Shown piece by piece: positions 54,566 to 63,613 of a stretch of 64,000 nt of DNA; the stretch's first letter is position 1, and each line of letters starts with the position of its first letter. The position numbers were made by a program, and so were the translations under genes. The notes below the pieces were generated by a model. That model did not search any database, was not told the origin of the DNA, and saw only the letters and a list, made by a program, of their open reading frames with translations. The DNA is from Balneolaceae bacterium (GTDB taxonomy: Bacteria > Bacteroidota > Rhodothermia > Balneolales > Balneolaceae), in contig JAEPQH010000009.1 in assembly GCA_017640605.1 (NCBI GenBank), positions 1-64,000 of the forward strand, read 5' to 3'.

Positions 54566-55397
54566 AATTCTGTGTGATAATCGATAGATTTTCTTTTAAC
54601 GCTTTAGCTGCATTCCCGACATGTTCTAACCAGTTTTCATGTTCTGCCCCTGCATAAATAATTCCTCTACTTGAGTTGATTAATGGAATCCCTTCATGTG
54701 CTGCCAAAGTATTGGCCAATTCTTCGATATTTCCTCCCTGAGCACCAACACCGGGAATTAGTAAGCTCGCTTTTGAGTGATGTTCAATTACCGATCTGGC
54801 CTCAGCCGATTGTGTGGCACCAACCACCATCCCTAAATGAGCTTCGGTATGAATTGAGCGCTCAAACAAAGTATGGGCAATATATTCGGCCATCATATCA
54901 AATCCTTCGAATGGCTTTTTCAGAAAATCTTCGGCGCCGGGATTTGATGTTAACGCCAGAACATATACGCCTTTGGTTTCATCAGATGAAAATGCATCTA
55001 AGGTCTCGAAGCCCATCAAAGGATTGAGTGTAATGGCATCAACATTGAAGGTATCGAAAAAAGCTTTTTTATAGTGTTCTGCAGTACTACTAATATCGCC
55101 ACGTTTGGCATCGGCAATGATAATCTTGTCATCTGGAATAATCTCAATAACCTCATCCAGAACCTTTAACCCTTTCTTTCCCAGTGCTTCAAAAAAGGCC
55201 AAATTGGGTTTATATGCCGCGCAGTGATCTTTGGTAACTTCCACAACCATGGAACAAAATTCGTACACTAATTCACTGGTAGAGCCAATCTTTTTACGGG
55301 TAGCATCCGGCAGCAGATTCAGATTGGGATCGAGCCCTACACAAAGCGTAGAATTTGAATTTTTTACCGCTGTTTCCAGCTTTTCGAGGTAGGTCAT
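54555..55397 (-). CDS. pyrF: Orotidine 5'-phosphate decarboxylase, type 2
   Basis: The last step of UMP synthesis. The 280-residue protein has the N-terminal [11 protein letters not shown], the catalytic Asp-Lys-Asp set in [15 protein letters not shown], the middle [12 protein letters not shown] and the C-terminal PGVGAQGG and [10 protein letters not shown], as in the longer type 2 enzymes. Gene order is pyrF then rnhA, overlapping by 11 bp. It starts 72 bp after the short feo gene stop at 55470. Confidence 0.93.
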   Translation of the reverse strand: MTYLEKLETAVKNSNSTLCVGLDPNLNLLPDATRKKIGSTSELVYEFCSMVVEVTKDHCAAYKPNLAFFEALGKKGLKVLDEVIEIIPDDKIIIADAKRGDISSTAEHYKKAFFDTFNVDAITLNPLMGFETLDAFSSDETKGVYVLALTSNPGAEDFLKKPFEGFDMMAEYIAHTLFERSIHTEAHLGMVVGATQSAEARSVIEHHSKASLLIPGVGAQGGNIEELANTLAAHEGIPLINSSRGIIYAGAEHENWLEHVGNAAKALKENLSIITQNYVG

Positions 55398-55469
55398 TGA
55401 GTTAAGTTTGAGTGGCTGAGAAGTTAGCTAACACTTGCAGCTTACTCAAGGTGTATTTCCGAACTATGC

Positions 55470-55619
55470 TCAATGGTTGCAATTACAATCCGGACCGCAA
55501 TTTTTCTCTTTTTGGGGATCGCCGGTTAATGGCTTTATTATATATCTATTCGAAATGTAGCCAACCACAAATACTAGCATACAAACTGCAATGATAGATT
55601 GAAGATCGAGATTTAGCAT
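55470..55619 (-). CDS. FeoB-associated Cys-rich membrane protein
   Basis: A 49-residue protein: one membrane helix (about 8-25, SIIAVCMLVFVVGYISNR) followed by a cysteine-rich tail CGPDCNCNH. This matches the small FeoB-associated proteins found after feoB in Bacteroidota and Firmicutes. Its ATG is one base after the feoB stop codon, so it is translated as part of the feo unit. The cysteines may help hand over iron; this is inferred. Confidence 0.8.
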   Translation of the reverse strand: MLNLDLQSIIAVCMLVFVVGYISNRYIIKPLTGDPQKEKNCGPDCNCNH

Positions 55620-55620
55620 C

Positions 55621-57741
55621 TTATAAATTACTCCCAACCTGAAAAGTGATTAGTGAACAAACATAAGCCAGCGCACTCATGTACACGAACATAGCTGTTG
55701 GCCATTTCCATGAATTTGTTTCTCGGCGAACAATGGCAATGGTGCTCATACATTGCATTGCAAGTGCAAAAAAGACCATAAGCGATAAGGCAGTAGCTAT
55801 CGAATAAATTGGTTGCCCGGTTTCGGGATCGGTATCGTTAATCAGTTTTTCCTTGAGCGTTACGATGTCTTCATCGCTGCCTTCGATGCTATAAATAGTG
55901 TTCAGTGTCCCTACCATAACCTCACGAGCTGCAAAAGAGGTGAGTAATCCGATTCCGATTTTCCAATCGAAACCTAGCGGCTCAATGGTTGGCTCAATAA
56001 TCTGCCCGAATTTTCCCGCAAAACTATTTCGAAGTTGGTAAGATTCGATCGTCTCACCCTCGTAAGCATTTTGATCGTATTCCTGTTGATCTACACCGGG
56101 AAACGAAGCCAAGAACCACAGTACAATAGAAATAGCTACAATAATTTTACCGGCTTCTTTTACAAAAATCCATCCTCGGTCGGCAACGTTTTTAAACACT
56201 ACATCCCATTTTGGCAGTTTATACGCAGGTAGCTCCATAATAAACGGTGTTTGCTGTCCACTTGGGAAAAACCATTTCATAACAGCCGCTGCAAGTAAGG
56301 CCATCACAATCCCAAAAATGTATAACCCAAAAAATGTAATCCCCTGATAGGTAAAAATTCCCAATACAGGCGTAGCAGGGATAAATGCAGCTATAAGCAG
56401 TGCATATACCGGTAAGCGAGCCGAACATGCCATAAACGGCAATACCATGATGGTGATAATTCGGTCGCGCCAGTTTTCTATGGTTCGTGCTGCCATGATT
56501 CCGGGAATGGCGCACGCAAAACCTGACATCAAGGGCACCACAGATCGCCCATGCAAGCCAACTTTGGTCATAAATCCATCCATCACGAAAGCTGCTCTGG
56601 CCATATATCCGGTTCCTTCCAGGATGTAAATAAAGAAAAACAGGAACACAATTTGCGGCAAGAAAATAACAACTCCGCCAAGCCCGGCAATCACTCCTTC
56701 CACTAATAAGTCGTTTAGAATTCCAGGAGGCAAGGCATTAGCAACCCAATTTCCTGTTTCAATAAAAATCAGATCTATGAAATCCATAAATGGAGTTGCC
56801 CAGCTAAAAATAGCTTGAAACATCAACAACAAAATGGAAGTGAAAATAATAGGTCCAAATACTTTGTGGGTTACTACACTATCAATTCGATCGGTTATGC
56901 TAAGCGATGTATCCGTGTTTTGCTGAGTTGCATCTTTCGTACACCGATCAATAAAATCGTAGCGTTGGAGCACTTCAGTAGCCATTGGGTTTTCGCCGGC
57001 CTGCTCGAGAATCTCTCTCGCTTGTTCAATGACTTTTAACCCTTTTTCCTGCTCTTCAAAAGTATAAAAAACATACTCGAAATTCCCTTCAGAAATAAGC
57101 CGAAGCGCTTCAGTGTGTTGCGCGCTTTCAGGAATATTCGTGTGAGGCTGAATCCACTCTTTCTTCACTTTCCCCAAAGCCTGCCGCAACTGAAAGCTAT
57201 CCAACCAAGCTAAGGGTGATGGAGGACTTAATTCCGCTTTTGCCACAAACTGCTTTAAGCGTTCAATATCTTCTCTCTTTTTCGCTGAGATGGAAATTAC
57301 GGGAATGCCAAGATTCTCGGAAAGGATTTGCTCGTTGATGGTAATTTGCTTCTGTTCAGCAACATCCATCATATTTAATACCAAAATAACCGGGATTTCC
57401 AGATCCAATAATTGCGAAACCAGAAATAGGTTTCGATCTAGATTTGTAACATCCACAACTGCCAGAACCAAATCCGGCTTTTCTTCATGCTCGTAACTTC
57501 CAATTAATGCCTGATAAGCAATGCGCTCATCCAGTTTTTTGTAATTCAAACTATATGCACCGGGAAGATCAATGATCTGATGGAGTACGCCACCTATTAT
57601 CGACGTACCCACTTTTCGCTCTACCGTAATCCCCGGATAGTTCGCAATTTTTTGGCGCAATCCGGTCAAAGCGTTAAAAACGGTTGATTTCCCTGTATTT
57701 GGGTTACCAACTAATGCAATGGTTTTAGGCGTTTGTTCCAC
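55621..57741 (-). CDS. feoB: Ferrous iron transport protein B
   Basis: FeoB imports Fe(II) through the inner membrane. The 706-residue protein starts with a G domain (GNPNTGKST at 12-20, DLPGAYSL, NMMD), then a helical spacer and a membrane part with two gate-like repeats (FLPQIVFLFFFIYILEGTGYMARAAFVMDGFM and a later VMVGTLNTIYSI). It overlaps the last base of feoA at its start and is followed by the FeoB-associated gene. Function is well supported by the gene order. Confidence 0.95.
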   Translation of the reverse strand: MEQTPKTIALVGNPNTGKSTVFNALTGLRQKIANYPGITVERKVGTSIIGGVLHQIIDLPGAYSLNYKKLDERIAYQALIGSYEHEEKPDLVLAVVDVTNLDRNLFLVSQLLDLEIPVILVLNMMDVAEQKQITINEQILSENLGIPVISISAKKREDIERLKQFVAKAELSPPSPLAWLDSFQLRQALGKVKKEWIQPHTNIPESAQHTEALRLISEGNFEYVFYTFEEQEKGLKVIEQAREILEQAGENPMATEVLQRYDFIDRCTKDATQQNTDTSLSITDRIDSVVTHKVFGPIIFTSILLLMFQAIFSWATPFMDFIDLIFIETGNWVANALPPGILNDLLVEGVIAGLGGVVIFLPQIVFLFFFIYILEGTGYMARAAFVMDGFMTKVGLHGRSVVPLMSGFACAIPGIMAARTIENWRDRIITIMVLPFMACSARLPVYALLIAAFIPATPVLGIFTYQGITFFGLYIFGIVMALLAAAVMKWFFPSGQQTPFIMELPAYKLPKWDVVFKNVADRGWIFVKEAGKIIVAISIVLWFLASFPGVDQQEYDQNAYEGETIESYQLRNSFAGKFGQIIEPTIEPLGFDWKIGIGLLTSFAAREVMVGTLNTIYSIEGSDEDIVTLKEKLINDTDPETGQPIYSIATALSLMVFFALAMQCMSTIAIVRRETNSWKWPTAMFVYMSALAYVCSLITFQVGSNL

Positions 57742-57962
57742 TAGTTTTCCAGTTCAATACATTCAGCTTCCGACTTGCGTAAGGTGTAGAAAGAATTACG
57801 CACTTTTATTTCGATTGGAAACCCTGTTGGAGCTTTTCGAATCATTTCCAGCCTTATTCCCGGCAAAATTCCCATTTCCATGAGCCTAGTGGTTTCGGCA
57901 CCGGTAATCGTTCGGATTTGATAGGCTCCCGGTTTAGTTATGTTCGAAAGTTTGGTTGACAT
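57741..57962 (-). CDS. feoA: FeoA-domain protein (feoB-adjacent)
   Basis: The 73-residue SH3-like protein (GAYQIRTITGAETTRLMEMGILPGIRLEM ... YTLRKSEAECIEL) matches the FeoA fold that binds and regulates FeoB. It starts 4 bp after the preceding FeoA stop and its stop overlaps feoB by one base. It is the more typical of the two FeoA proteins of this operon. Confidence 0.9.
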   Translation of the reverse strand: MSTKLSNITKPGAYQIRTITGAETTRLMEMGILPGIRLEMIRKAPTGFPIEIKVRNSFYTLRKSEAECIELEN

Positions 57963-57966
57963 CCGG

Positions 57967-58185
57967 TTAGTTTGAGCTTACAAGAATTGATTTTGCAATA
58001 TCTGAATTGATTGCAAGTCGAGTCTCTCCCACTTTAAAAATCACATTTTTTTGATTGGATATAATCACACCTTTCGCACCCTCTATACACCCAAGTTCAT
58101 TCAACCTGCACACATCCTCACAATGGCAGTTAATACACTTTACCACTACTTCTTCGCCTTCTTTTGTAAGATTTAACGGGTACAT
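57967..58185 (-). CDS. FeoA-domain protein with cysteine cluster
   Basis: A 72-residue FeoA-like protein with the normal LNELGCIEGAKGVIIS core but five cysteines between residues 17 and 33 (CINCHCEDVC ... C33). This is unusual for FeoA and suggests metal or redox sensing. It is the first gene of the feo operon, and its ATG is 4 bp from a near-perfect palindrome. Two tandem FeoA domains before FeoB occur in several Bacteroidota, so both may bind FeoB. Confidence 0.8.
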   Translation of the reverse strand: MYPLNLTKEGEEVVVKCINCHCEDVCRLNELGCIEGAKGVIISNQKNVIFKVGETRLAINSDIAKSILVSSN

Positions 58186-58189
58186 CTTT

Positions 58190-58214
58190 CTTATTTAAAT
58201 GTGATCTAAATAAG
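58190..58214 (-). promoter_or_regulatory. Palindromic operator of the feo operon
   Basis: CTTATTTAAAT-GTG-ATCTAAATAAG is an 11-3-11 inverted repeat with one mismatch, similar in form to DtxR/MntR-type iron or manganese repressor sites. It covers the feoA leader from 4 bp before the ATG and overlaps a -7-like TATCTTAT, so binding would block transcription. Confidence 0.55.
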
Positions 58215-58258
58215 ATAGAGATTATATGCAAAAAAGTATATGGGAGAGGTAAAAAACT

Positions 58259-58891
58259 CTATAGTACAGATTCGGGTAAGATTTCTTCAAAACCATGGGG
58301 CGGCTTATGTAGCGTCCACGTTTCGAAATAAAAATGGCGCTCGCTGCTTACTCTCTTTCCGTTTATGCTGAATACTCGAAATTCTGGTTCCAACATTTTT
58401 TGAAGCGGATAAAAGAATCGGGTATATAAATTATCTCGACTAAAGATTTGAACATCGAAGCCGTTTGGAGCTTCCCTCTTATAAATGGCAATCCAGCCTT
58501 TCTCCAGAATATCTCGCAGCACTTTTCCTGAAAATGAGTGAATACTTTCAGCAGGAAGAGTTTCATCCGCAAGTAGTATCATTTCATTGTTTTCAATAGC
58601 TAACAAAGCTTGTTTTAATTCACTGAAACTTCCGTTCGCTGTTTGAAAAGTTTGTGCACCCAGTCCGGCCTGAATGGTTTGAATAATAGGATCGAATCGC
58701 GACAAGTTATTTATTCCAAATTGCTGCTCTTCAATCACACTACCGCTAAAATATAGCGTGGAATAGGTAGGATCCGGTTGAGTAAACATAGCCAAAGGAT
58801 CATTTTCCGTTTCCGAAGCAGTTGCTGGTGCAAGTTGCTCCATACGTTGGTCGTGATGAAAAATCAGCTTTAGGATATCAGTATTAGGCAT
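58259..58891 (-). CDS. Uncharacterised 210-residue protein
   Basis: I do not recognise a family. No signal peptide or membrane helix is visible. The protein has an acidic, proline-rich N-terminus, a middle helical segment (FSELKQALLAIENNEMILLADE) and an aromatic C-terminus (YFETWTLHKPPHGFEE), consistent with a soluble globular protein. It lies between hppA (81 bp) and the feo operon, as a single gene; a terminator for hppA sits between it and hppA. Confidence 0.5.
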   Translation of the reverse strand: MPNTDILKLIFHHDQRMEQLAPATASETENDPLAMFTQPDPTYSTLYFSGSVIEEQQFGINNLSRFDPIIQTIQAGLGAQTFQTANGSFSELKQALLAIENNEMILLADETLPAESIHSFSGKVLRDILEKGWIAIYKREAPNGFDVQIFSRDNLYTRFFYPLQKMLEPEFRVFSINGKRVSSERHFYFETWTLHKPPHGFEEILPESVL

Positions 58892-58916
58892 ATTTGTAGT
58901 GTAAGAAGAAATAAAA

Positions 58917-58947
58917 AATCCCGGCTACAACTGGTGCAACCGGGATT
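58917..58947 (-). terminator. Intrinsic terminator of the prs-rplY-pth-hppA unit
   Basis: AATCCCGG pairs with CCGGGATT around a 15-nt loop; on the minus strand it is followed by TTTTTATTTC. It lies just downstream of the hppA stop. Confidence 0.75.
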
Positions 58948-58971
58948 AAAGTTAACAAATCCTGTGATGGA

Positions 58972-61182
58972 TTAGATCATTGTAGCAATAACAAGAGCTA
59001 CAACCGACATCAACTTAAGAAGAATGTTAAGTGATGGTCCGGAAGTATCCTTAAATGGATCACCAACAGTATCACCTACAACACCTGCTTTGTGTGGCTC
59101 TGAACCTTTGCCGTAATGAACGCCATCGATTTCAACACCTTCTTCAATCATTTTCTTAGCGTTATCCCATGCACCACCAGCATTTGATTGGAAAAGTGCC
59201 ATTAATACACCGGCAGAAGTTACACCAGCTAATAAACCACCAAGCATTTTAGCGCCAAGAGTTGGGTCATCGCTGATGAAGCCAGGTACAAATCCGAATA
59301 GAACCGGTACGATTACCGCTAATAAACCCGGTAATACCATCTCACGGATAGAAGCAGTAGTTGAAATCTCAACACACTTCTCGTATTCCGCTTTACCATC
59401 GGCAGCTTCAAAAGTATCCTGATCTTCTTTACTCCAGGTTTTGAAATCTGCACCTTCGTTTTTGTTCATAACATCCAAAGCAGCTCTTAATTCCGGGATA
59501 GCTTTGAACTGACGACGAACTTCTTCGATCATACTCATCGCAGCTCTACCTACCGCATTCATTGAAAGAGCAGAGAACAAGAACGGAAGCATCGCTCCAA
59601 CAAAAAGAGCAGCCATTACATATGGGTTGGTGATGTTAATCACTACTTCCAAGCCGGGATTTACCGCTTCGTAAGCAGTAATGAAGGCAGCAAATAATGC
59701 CAGCGCTGTTAAGGCTGCAGAACCGATTGCAAAACCTTTACCAATAGCTGCAGTAGTGTTACCAACTGCATCTAATTTATCTGTACGCTCACGTACTTGC
59801 GGCTCAAGTTCAGCCATTTCAGCAATACCACCGGCGTTATCAGAAATAGGACCGTAAGCATCAACAGCTAATTGAATACCGGTGTTTGCAAGCATACCAA
59901 CAGCGGCAATAGCGATACCATAAAGACCTGCAAAGCTGTAAGCACCAATAATAGCAATCGCGATAATGATGATTGGAATAGCGGTAGAAATCATACCAAC
60001 GCCTAAACCGGCGATAATGTTTGTTGCAGATCCGGTAACAGACTGCTTAACAATAGAAAGAACCGGCTTAGTGCCAGTACCAGTGTAATGCTCGGTTACA
60101 AAACCAATTGCAAGACCTGAAATCAATCCAAAAATAGTAGCAATAAATACACCTGTGCTTGTGTATTCGATACCGGTGAATGTCCAACTCTCAGGAAGCA
60201 TCCAAGTAATGATGAAGTAAGAAGCCACTAACATTACCACACCGGAGAAAAGCTCACCCATGTTTAATGCTTTTTGTGGATCACCACCTTCTTTAACACG
60301 AACTAAGAATGTTCCCAAAATGGAAGTAACAATTCCTGTTCCTGCAAGCACAAGTGGCAACAATACAGCAGATAATCCTTCAAAACCGTCGCTCCAGTTT
60401 GGGATAGTCATGAATGCAGCTCCCAATACCATTGTACCAATAATAGAACCAACATAAGACTCGAAAAGATCGGCGCCCATACCGGCTACATCACCTACGT
60501 TATCACCTACGTTATCGGCAATAGTTGCTGGGTTTAGCGGGTGATCTTCAGGAATTCCTGCTTCTACTTTACCAACAAGGTCAGCTCCAACATCGGCAGC
60601 TTTTGTATAAATACCGCCACCAACACGTGCAAACAAAGCGATTGAAGATGCACCAAAAGAAAATCCGGTTACGATGGCAAGTACGCGATTTACGGCGTCA
60701 GCACCTTCGATACCAAATACATTAGAGAAGATGAAAAACAAGATCGAAAGACCAAGTACACCTAAACCAACAACACCAAGCCCCATTACAGAACCACCGG
60801 CAAAAGCCACTTCAAGACCTTTTCCAAGGCTTTCACGTGCAGCATTTGTGGTTCTTACATTTGCTTTGGTGGCAACTTTCATTCCAATGAATCCAGCCAG
60901 GCCGGAACAAATCGCTCCAACAATAAATGAAATGGCTACCATCCAGCTTGATGTTACTGCATCTGCGCTTAATGCTAAGATTACGGCAACTACAATCACA
61001 AATACTGAAAGTACCCGGTACTCAGCTTTTAAGAAAGCCATTGCTCCGTTTGAAATACTGTCAGCAATACGCCCCATTCTTTCGGTACCAACTTCTTGTT
61101 TCGAAACCCAAGAAGATTTGAACGCGGTATAAAGTAGGGCTATCACACCCGCCGCAATTGAGAAAAAGATTATGTTTTGCAT
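58972..61182 (-). CDS. hppA: Membrane-bound ion-pumping pyrophosphatase
   Basis: The 736-residue polytopic enzyme (about 16 helices) hydrolyses pyrophosphate and pumps protons or sodium. The signature [11 protein letters not shown], the DNVGDNVGD acidic motif and a late acidic [14 protein letters not shown] are intact. The segment [16 protein letters not shown] has alanine where potassium-independent enzymes carry lysine, so it is probably potassium-dependent. H+ versus Na+ cannot be decided by eye. It follows pth by 40 bp and ends at a terminator. Confidence 0.93.
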   Translation of the reverse strand: MQNIIFFSIAAGVIALLYTAFKSSWVSKQEVGTERMGRIADSISNGAMAFLKAEYRVLSVFVIVVAVILALSADAVTSSWMVAISFIVGAICSGLAGFIGMKVATKANVRTTNAARESLGKGLEVAFAGGSVMGLGVVGLGVLGLSILFFIFSNVFGIEGADAVNRVLAIVTGFSFGASSIALFARVGGGIYTKAADVGADLVGKVEAGIPEDHPLNPATIADNVGDNVGDVAGMGADLFESYVGSIIGTMVLGAAFMTIPNWSDGFEGLSAVLLPLVLAGTGIVTSILGTFLVRVKEGGDPQKALNMGELFSGVVMLVASYFIITWMLPESWTFTGIEYTSTGVFIATIFGLISGLAIGFVTEHYTGTGTKPVLSIVKQSVTGSATNIIAGLGVGMISTAIPIIIIAIAIIGAYSFAGLYGIAIAAVGMLANTGIQLAVDAYGPISDNAGGIAEMAELEPQVRERTDKLDAVGNTTAAIGKGFAIGSAALTALALFAAFITAYEAVNPGLEVVINITNPYVMAALFVGAMLPFLFSALSMNAVGRAAMSMIEEVRRQFKAIPELRAALDVMNKNEGADFKTWSKEDQDTFEAADGKAEYEKCVEISTTASIREMVLPGLLAVIVPVLFGFVPGFISDDPTLGAKMLGGLLAGVTSAGVLMALFQSNAGGAWDNAKKMIEEGVEIDGVHYGKGSEPHKAGVVGDTVGDPFKDTSGPSLNILLKLMSVVALVIATMI

Positions 61183-61222
61183 AACTCCGTTAAGGTTTGT
61201 TTAAGAATCCCCCGAAGGGTTT

Positions 61223-61777
61223 TCAATTATAAAAGTTCATTGCTCTTTCAATACCCAAATTCACGAATGCAAGAGCAGCTTCGTGAGCTTTTTGGATGGA
61301 AGCAGTTACTTCATCCATCTCATCCAAATCAAACGGGGAAAGTACGTAATCTACTTGCCGTCCTCGTTTAAAATCGTTTCCAATACCAACCCTCAGCCGT
61401 GGATATTCTCGGCCAATTTTCTCGTTGATATCAGCAATTCCGTTATGTCCGCCATCACTGCCTTGTGGCTTCATGCGTGTACTTCCCACCGGTAAATTCA
61501 AATCGTCGTAAATAACTAAACAATCGTCCTTGTTTGTGTTATAGTTCGCAAGCGCCTTTTTCACAGCAGTTCCACTGCGATTCATATAAGTTGTTGGCTT
61601 AATTAATATCACTTTTCTGCCTTTGTGCCGCCCTTCAGCAACTACATAAGGACCTCCACCAGCTTTAAAACTGATGGAGAGTTTTTGTGCAATTAAGTCA
61701 ACAACCTCAAAACCAATATTATGGCGGGTACCCTCATATTCCTGCCCAACATTTCCTAATCCTACAATAATGGACAT
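61223..61777 (-). CDS. pth: Peptidyl-tRNA hydrolase
   Basis: Recycles peptidyl-tRNA dropped from ribosomes. The 184-residue protein has GLGNVGQEYEGTRHNIGFEVVD with catalytic His19, the YMNRSGTAV segment, the DDLNLPVG motif and GSDGGHNG. It lies 24 bp after rplY and 40 bp before hppA in one transcription unit. The rplY-pth pairing is very common. Confidence 0.96.
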   Translation of the reverse strand: MSIIVGLGNVGQEYEGTRHNIGFEVVDLIAQKLSISFKAGGGPYVVAEGRHKGRKVILIKPTTYMNRSGTAVKKALANYNTNKDDCLVIYDDLNLPVGSTRMKPQGSDGGHNGIADINEKIGREYPRLRVGIGNDFKRGRQVDYVLSPFDLDEMDEVTASIQKAHEAALAFVNLGIERAMNFYN

Positions 61778-61801
61778 AAGTGGTGGATACCCTATTGGTT
61801 T

Positions 61802-62467
61802 TTACTCTTCTGCTGAAGATTCCTCAGTTGATTCTTCATCGCCTTCTGCGCCTTCAGCATCTTCAGCGTCCTCATCTTCGTCATCATCCAGCACTTCGCT
61901 TACAAGCTTACCTTTTGGCGGACGAATATTTACAATGGTTCGAGTTAAACTGTCGATTGGCACAATACCTTCGAGGTCTAAATCACCAACGTGAATCGAC
62001 TGACCGATCTTCAATGGAGTAATATCTACAACAAACTCAGCAGGAATGTACTGTGGAAGTACGCGAATTCGAAGATATTTCATAGGCTGGAACAAACGTC
62101 CACCACTTTCAACAACTCCACGTGCAGCACCAGTAACTCTGAACGGTACACGCAATGTTACTTTATGATTATCTGAAAGCACATAGAAATCGGCGTGGAT
62201 CGGGCGATCGGTTACCGGATCAAATTCAGTTCGCTTTAAAAGTGTTTTGTACACCTTACCATCTACGGTAAGTTCTTGCAATTTGGTTTGAGACTTGCGA
62301 AGAATTCGCTCTAACTCAAGTTCATCAATCGAAAAATTTACGTTTTCTTCGATTTCGGGACCGTAAAGAACAGCAGGTACACGCTTAGCAGCACGTAATT
62401 CGCGATTCGCTTTTTTGCTGGTCTCGCGAAGTGTTCCTTCGATTTTTACTAATTCAGGATATGACAT
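61802..62467 (-). CDS. rplY: 50S ribosomal protein L25 / general stress protein Ctc
   Basis: The 221-residue form combines the L25 domain (residues 1-100, with KRVPAVLYGPEIEENV) and a Ctc-type C-terminal beta domain (HVGDLDLEGIVPIDS). A very acidic tail of about 25 residues (runs of D and E) is appended. It binds 5S rRNA. It lies 17 bp after prs and 24 bp before pth, the usual prs-rplY-pth order. Confidence 0.95.
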   Translation of the reverse strand: MSYPELVKIEGTLRETSKKANRELRAAKRVPAVLYGPEIEENVNFSIDELELERILRKSQTKLQELTVDGKVYKTLLKRTEFDPVTDRPIHADFYVLSDNHKVTLRVPFRVTGAARGVVESGGRLFQPMKYLRIRVLPQYIPAEFVVDITPLKIGQSIHVGDLDLEGIVPIDSLTRTIVNIRPPKGKLVSEVLDDDEDEDAEDAEGAEGDEESTEESSAEE

Positions 62468-62484
62468 TTTTGGTTTCTGTAATG

Positions 62485-63465
62485 TTAATTGTCAAACAAA
62501 GCACTGATGGTATCATTAGTATGAATCCGCTGAATGGCTTCTGCGAAAATATTCGCTACGCTAAGCACCTTAATTTTTTCGGATGGCTGACGTAACGGAA
62601 TAGTATCACTAACTAATAATTCATCAATGGGAGAATCTTCGATGCGTTGAAATGCAGGGCCAGACAGTATTGGATGCGTACACATAGCCACAATGCTAAG
62701 TGCGCCCCGCTCTTTCATAGCCGCAGCAGCGTTGGTAAGTGTTCCGGCTGTATCAATTAAATCGTCTACGATTAATACGTTTTTGCCTTCTACTTCCCCA
62801 ATAATGTTCATGATCTCTGATTCGTTAGCTTTGGGTCTGCGCTTATCAATAAAGGCAAGCGAAGCACCTAACTTTTTCGCGTACGAGCGAGACATTTTCA
62901 AACTACCAACATCAGGGGCAACAACTACCAGATTCTCAATTGGGTTTTTTGAGAGATGATCGATAAACACTCGGCTTGCATATAAATGATCGAGTGGAAT
63001 ATCGAAGAATCCTTGAATCTGTGCAGCGTGTAGATCCATAGTCAACACACGGTCGGCGCCGGCTTCAACCAATAAATTCGCCATCAACTTCGACCCAATC
63101 GAAACACGCGGCTGATCTTTACGATCTTGCCGGGCATATCCGAAATAAGGAATTACAGCGGTAACACGTTTTACAGATGCGCGTTTAGCAGCATCCAACA
63201 TCAATAATAATTCGATGATGTTATCGCCTGAAGGTGGGGTTGGTTGAACGATGAAAATATCTTCTCCGCGAATGCTTTGTTCGAATTTCACATACAGCTC
63301 TCCATCAGAGAAGCGCTTGAGAGTTACTTTTCCGAGCTGTGTACCATATTCTTTGGCAATAGCGCGAGCTAATGCCGGATTTGCGGTACCGGAGAATATT
63401 GCGAGAGGACTTTCCAAATTGCTAGCACTGAAAGATTCAGGATTACATAAAACAAAAGGATGCAT
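62485..63465 (-). CDS. prs: Ribose-phosphate pyrophosphokinase
   Basis: Makes PRPP for nucleotide, histidine and tryptophan synthesis, and feeds hpt at 10189. The 326-residue class I enzyme has the catalytic loop YARQDRKDQPRVSIGSKL, the PRPP loop VLIVDDLIDTAGT and a middle VVAPDVGSLKMSRSYAKKLG. The first gene after tRNA-Gln on the minus strand; only 24 bp separate them. Confidence 0.96.
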   Translation of the reverse strand: MHPFVLCNPESFSASNLESPLAIFSGTANPALARAIAKEYGTQLGKVTLKRFSDGELYVKFEQSIRGEDIFIVQPTPPSGDNIIELLLMLDAAKRASVKRVTAVIPYFGYARQDRKDQPRVSIGSKLMANLLVEAGADRVLTMDLHAAQIQGFFDIPLDHLYASRVFIDHLSKNPIENLVVVAPDVGSLKMSRSYAKKLGASLAFIDKRRPKANESEIMNIIGEVEGKNVLIVDDLIDTAGTLTNAAAAMKERGALSIVAMCTHPILSGPAFQRIEDSPIDELLVSDTIPLRQPSEKIKVLSVANIFAEAIQRIHTNDTISALFDN

Positions 63466-63489
63466 CCCTAATCATCCTTTTGAGTATAG

Positions 63490-63560
63490 TTGCCCGGGGA
63501 GGACTCGAACCCCCACATACTGGACCAAAACCAGGTGTCCTGCCATTAGACGACCGGGCA
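63490..63560 (-). tRNA. tRNA-Gln (UUG)
   Basis: A 71-nt cloverleaf with acceptor arms TGCCCGG/CCGGGCA, anticodon stem CTGG/CCAG around TTTTGGT (anticodon TTG, 63526-63528), and a T arm with TTCGAGT. CCA is not encoded. A promoter lies upstream and no terminator separates it from prs, so the two are probably co-transcribed. Confidence 0.95.
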
Positions 63561-63581
63561 ATTCAGATCGTTAACAGACTC

Positions 63582-63613
63582 CAAAGATAAAGAGCTATAA
63601 AAATGCAGTCAAG
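63582..63613 (-). promoter_or_regulatory. Promoter of tRNA-Gln
   Basis: On the minus strand TATCTTTG (63589-63582) is an exact -7 element and CTTG (63613-63610) is a -33 candidate 20 nt upstream. It overlaps the stop codon of the DUF2851-like gene. Confidence 0.55.

Noticed and set aside
60674-61132. Open frame of 152 codons on the plus strand inside hppA
   Set aside because: It lies opposite a clear hppA frame and has low-complexity, proline-threonine composition; it is a shadow of the real gene.
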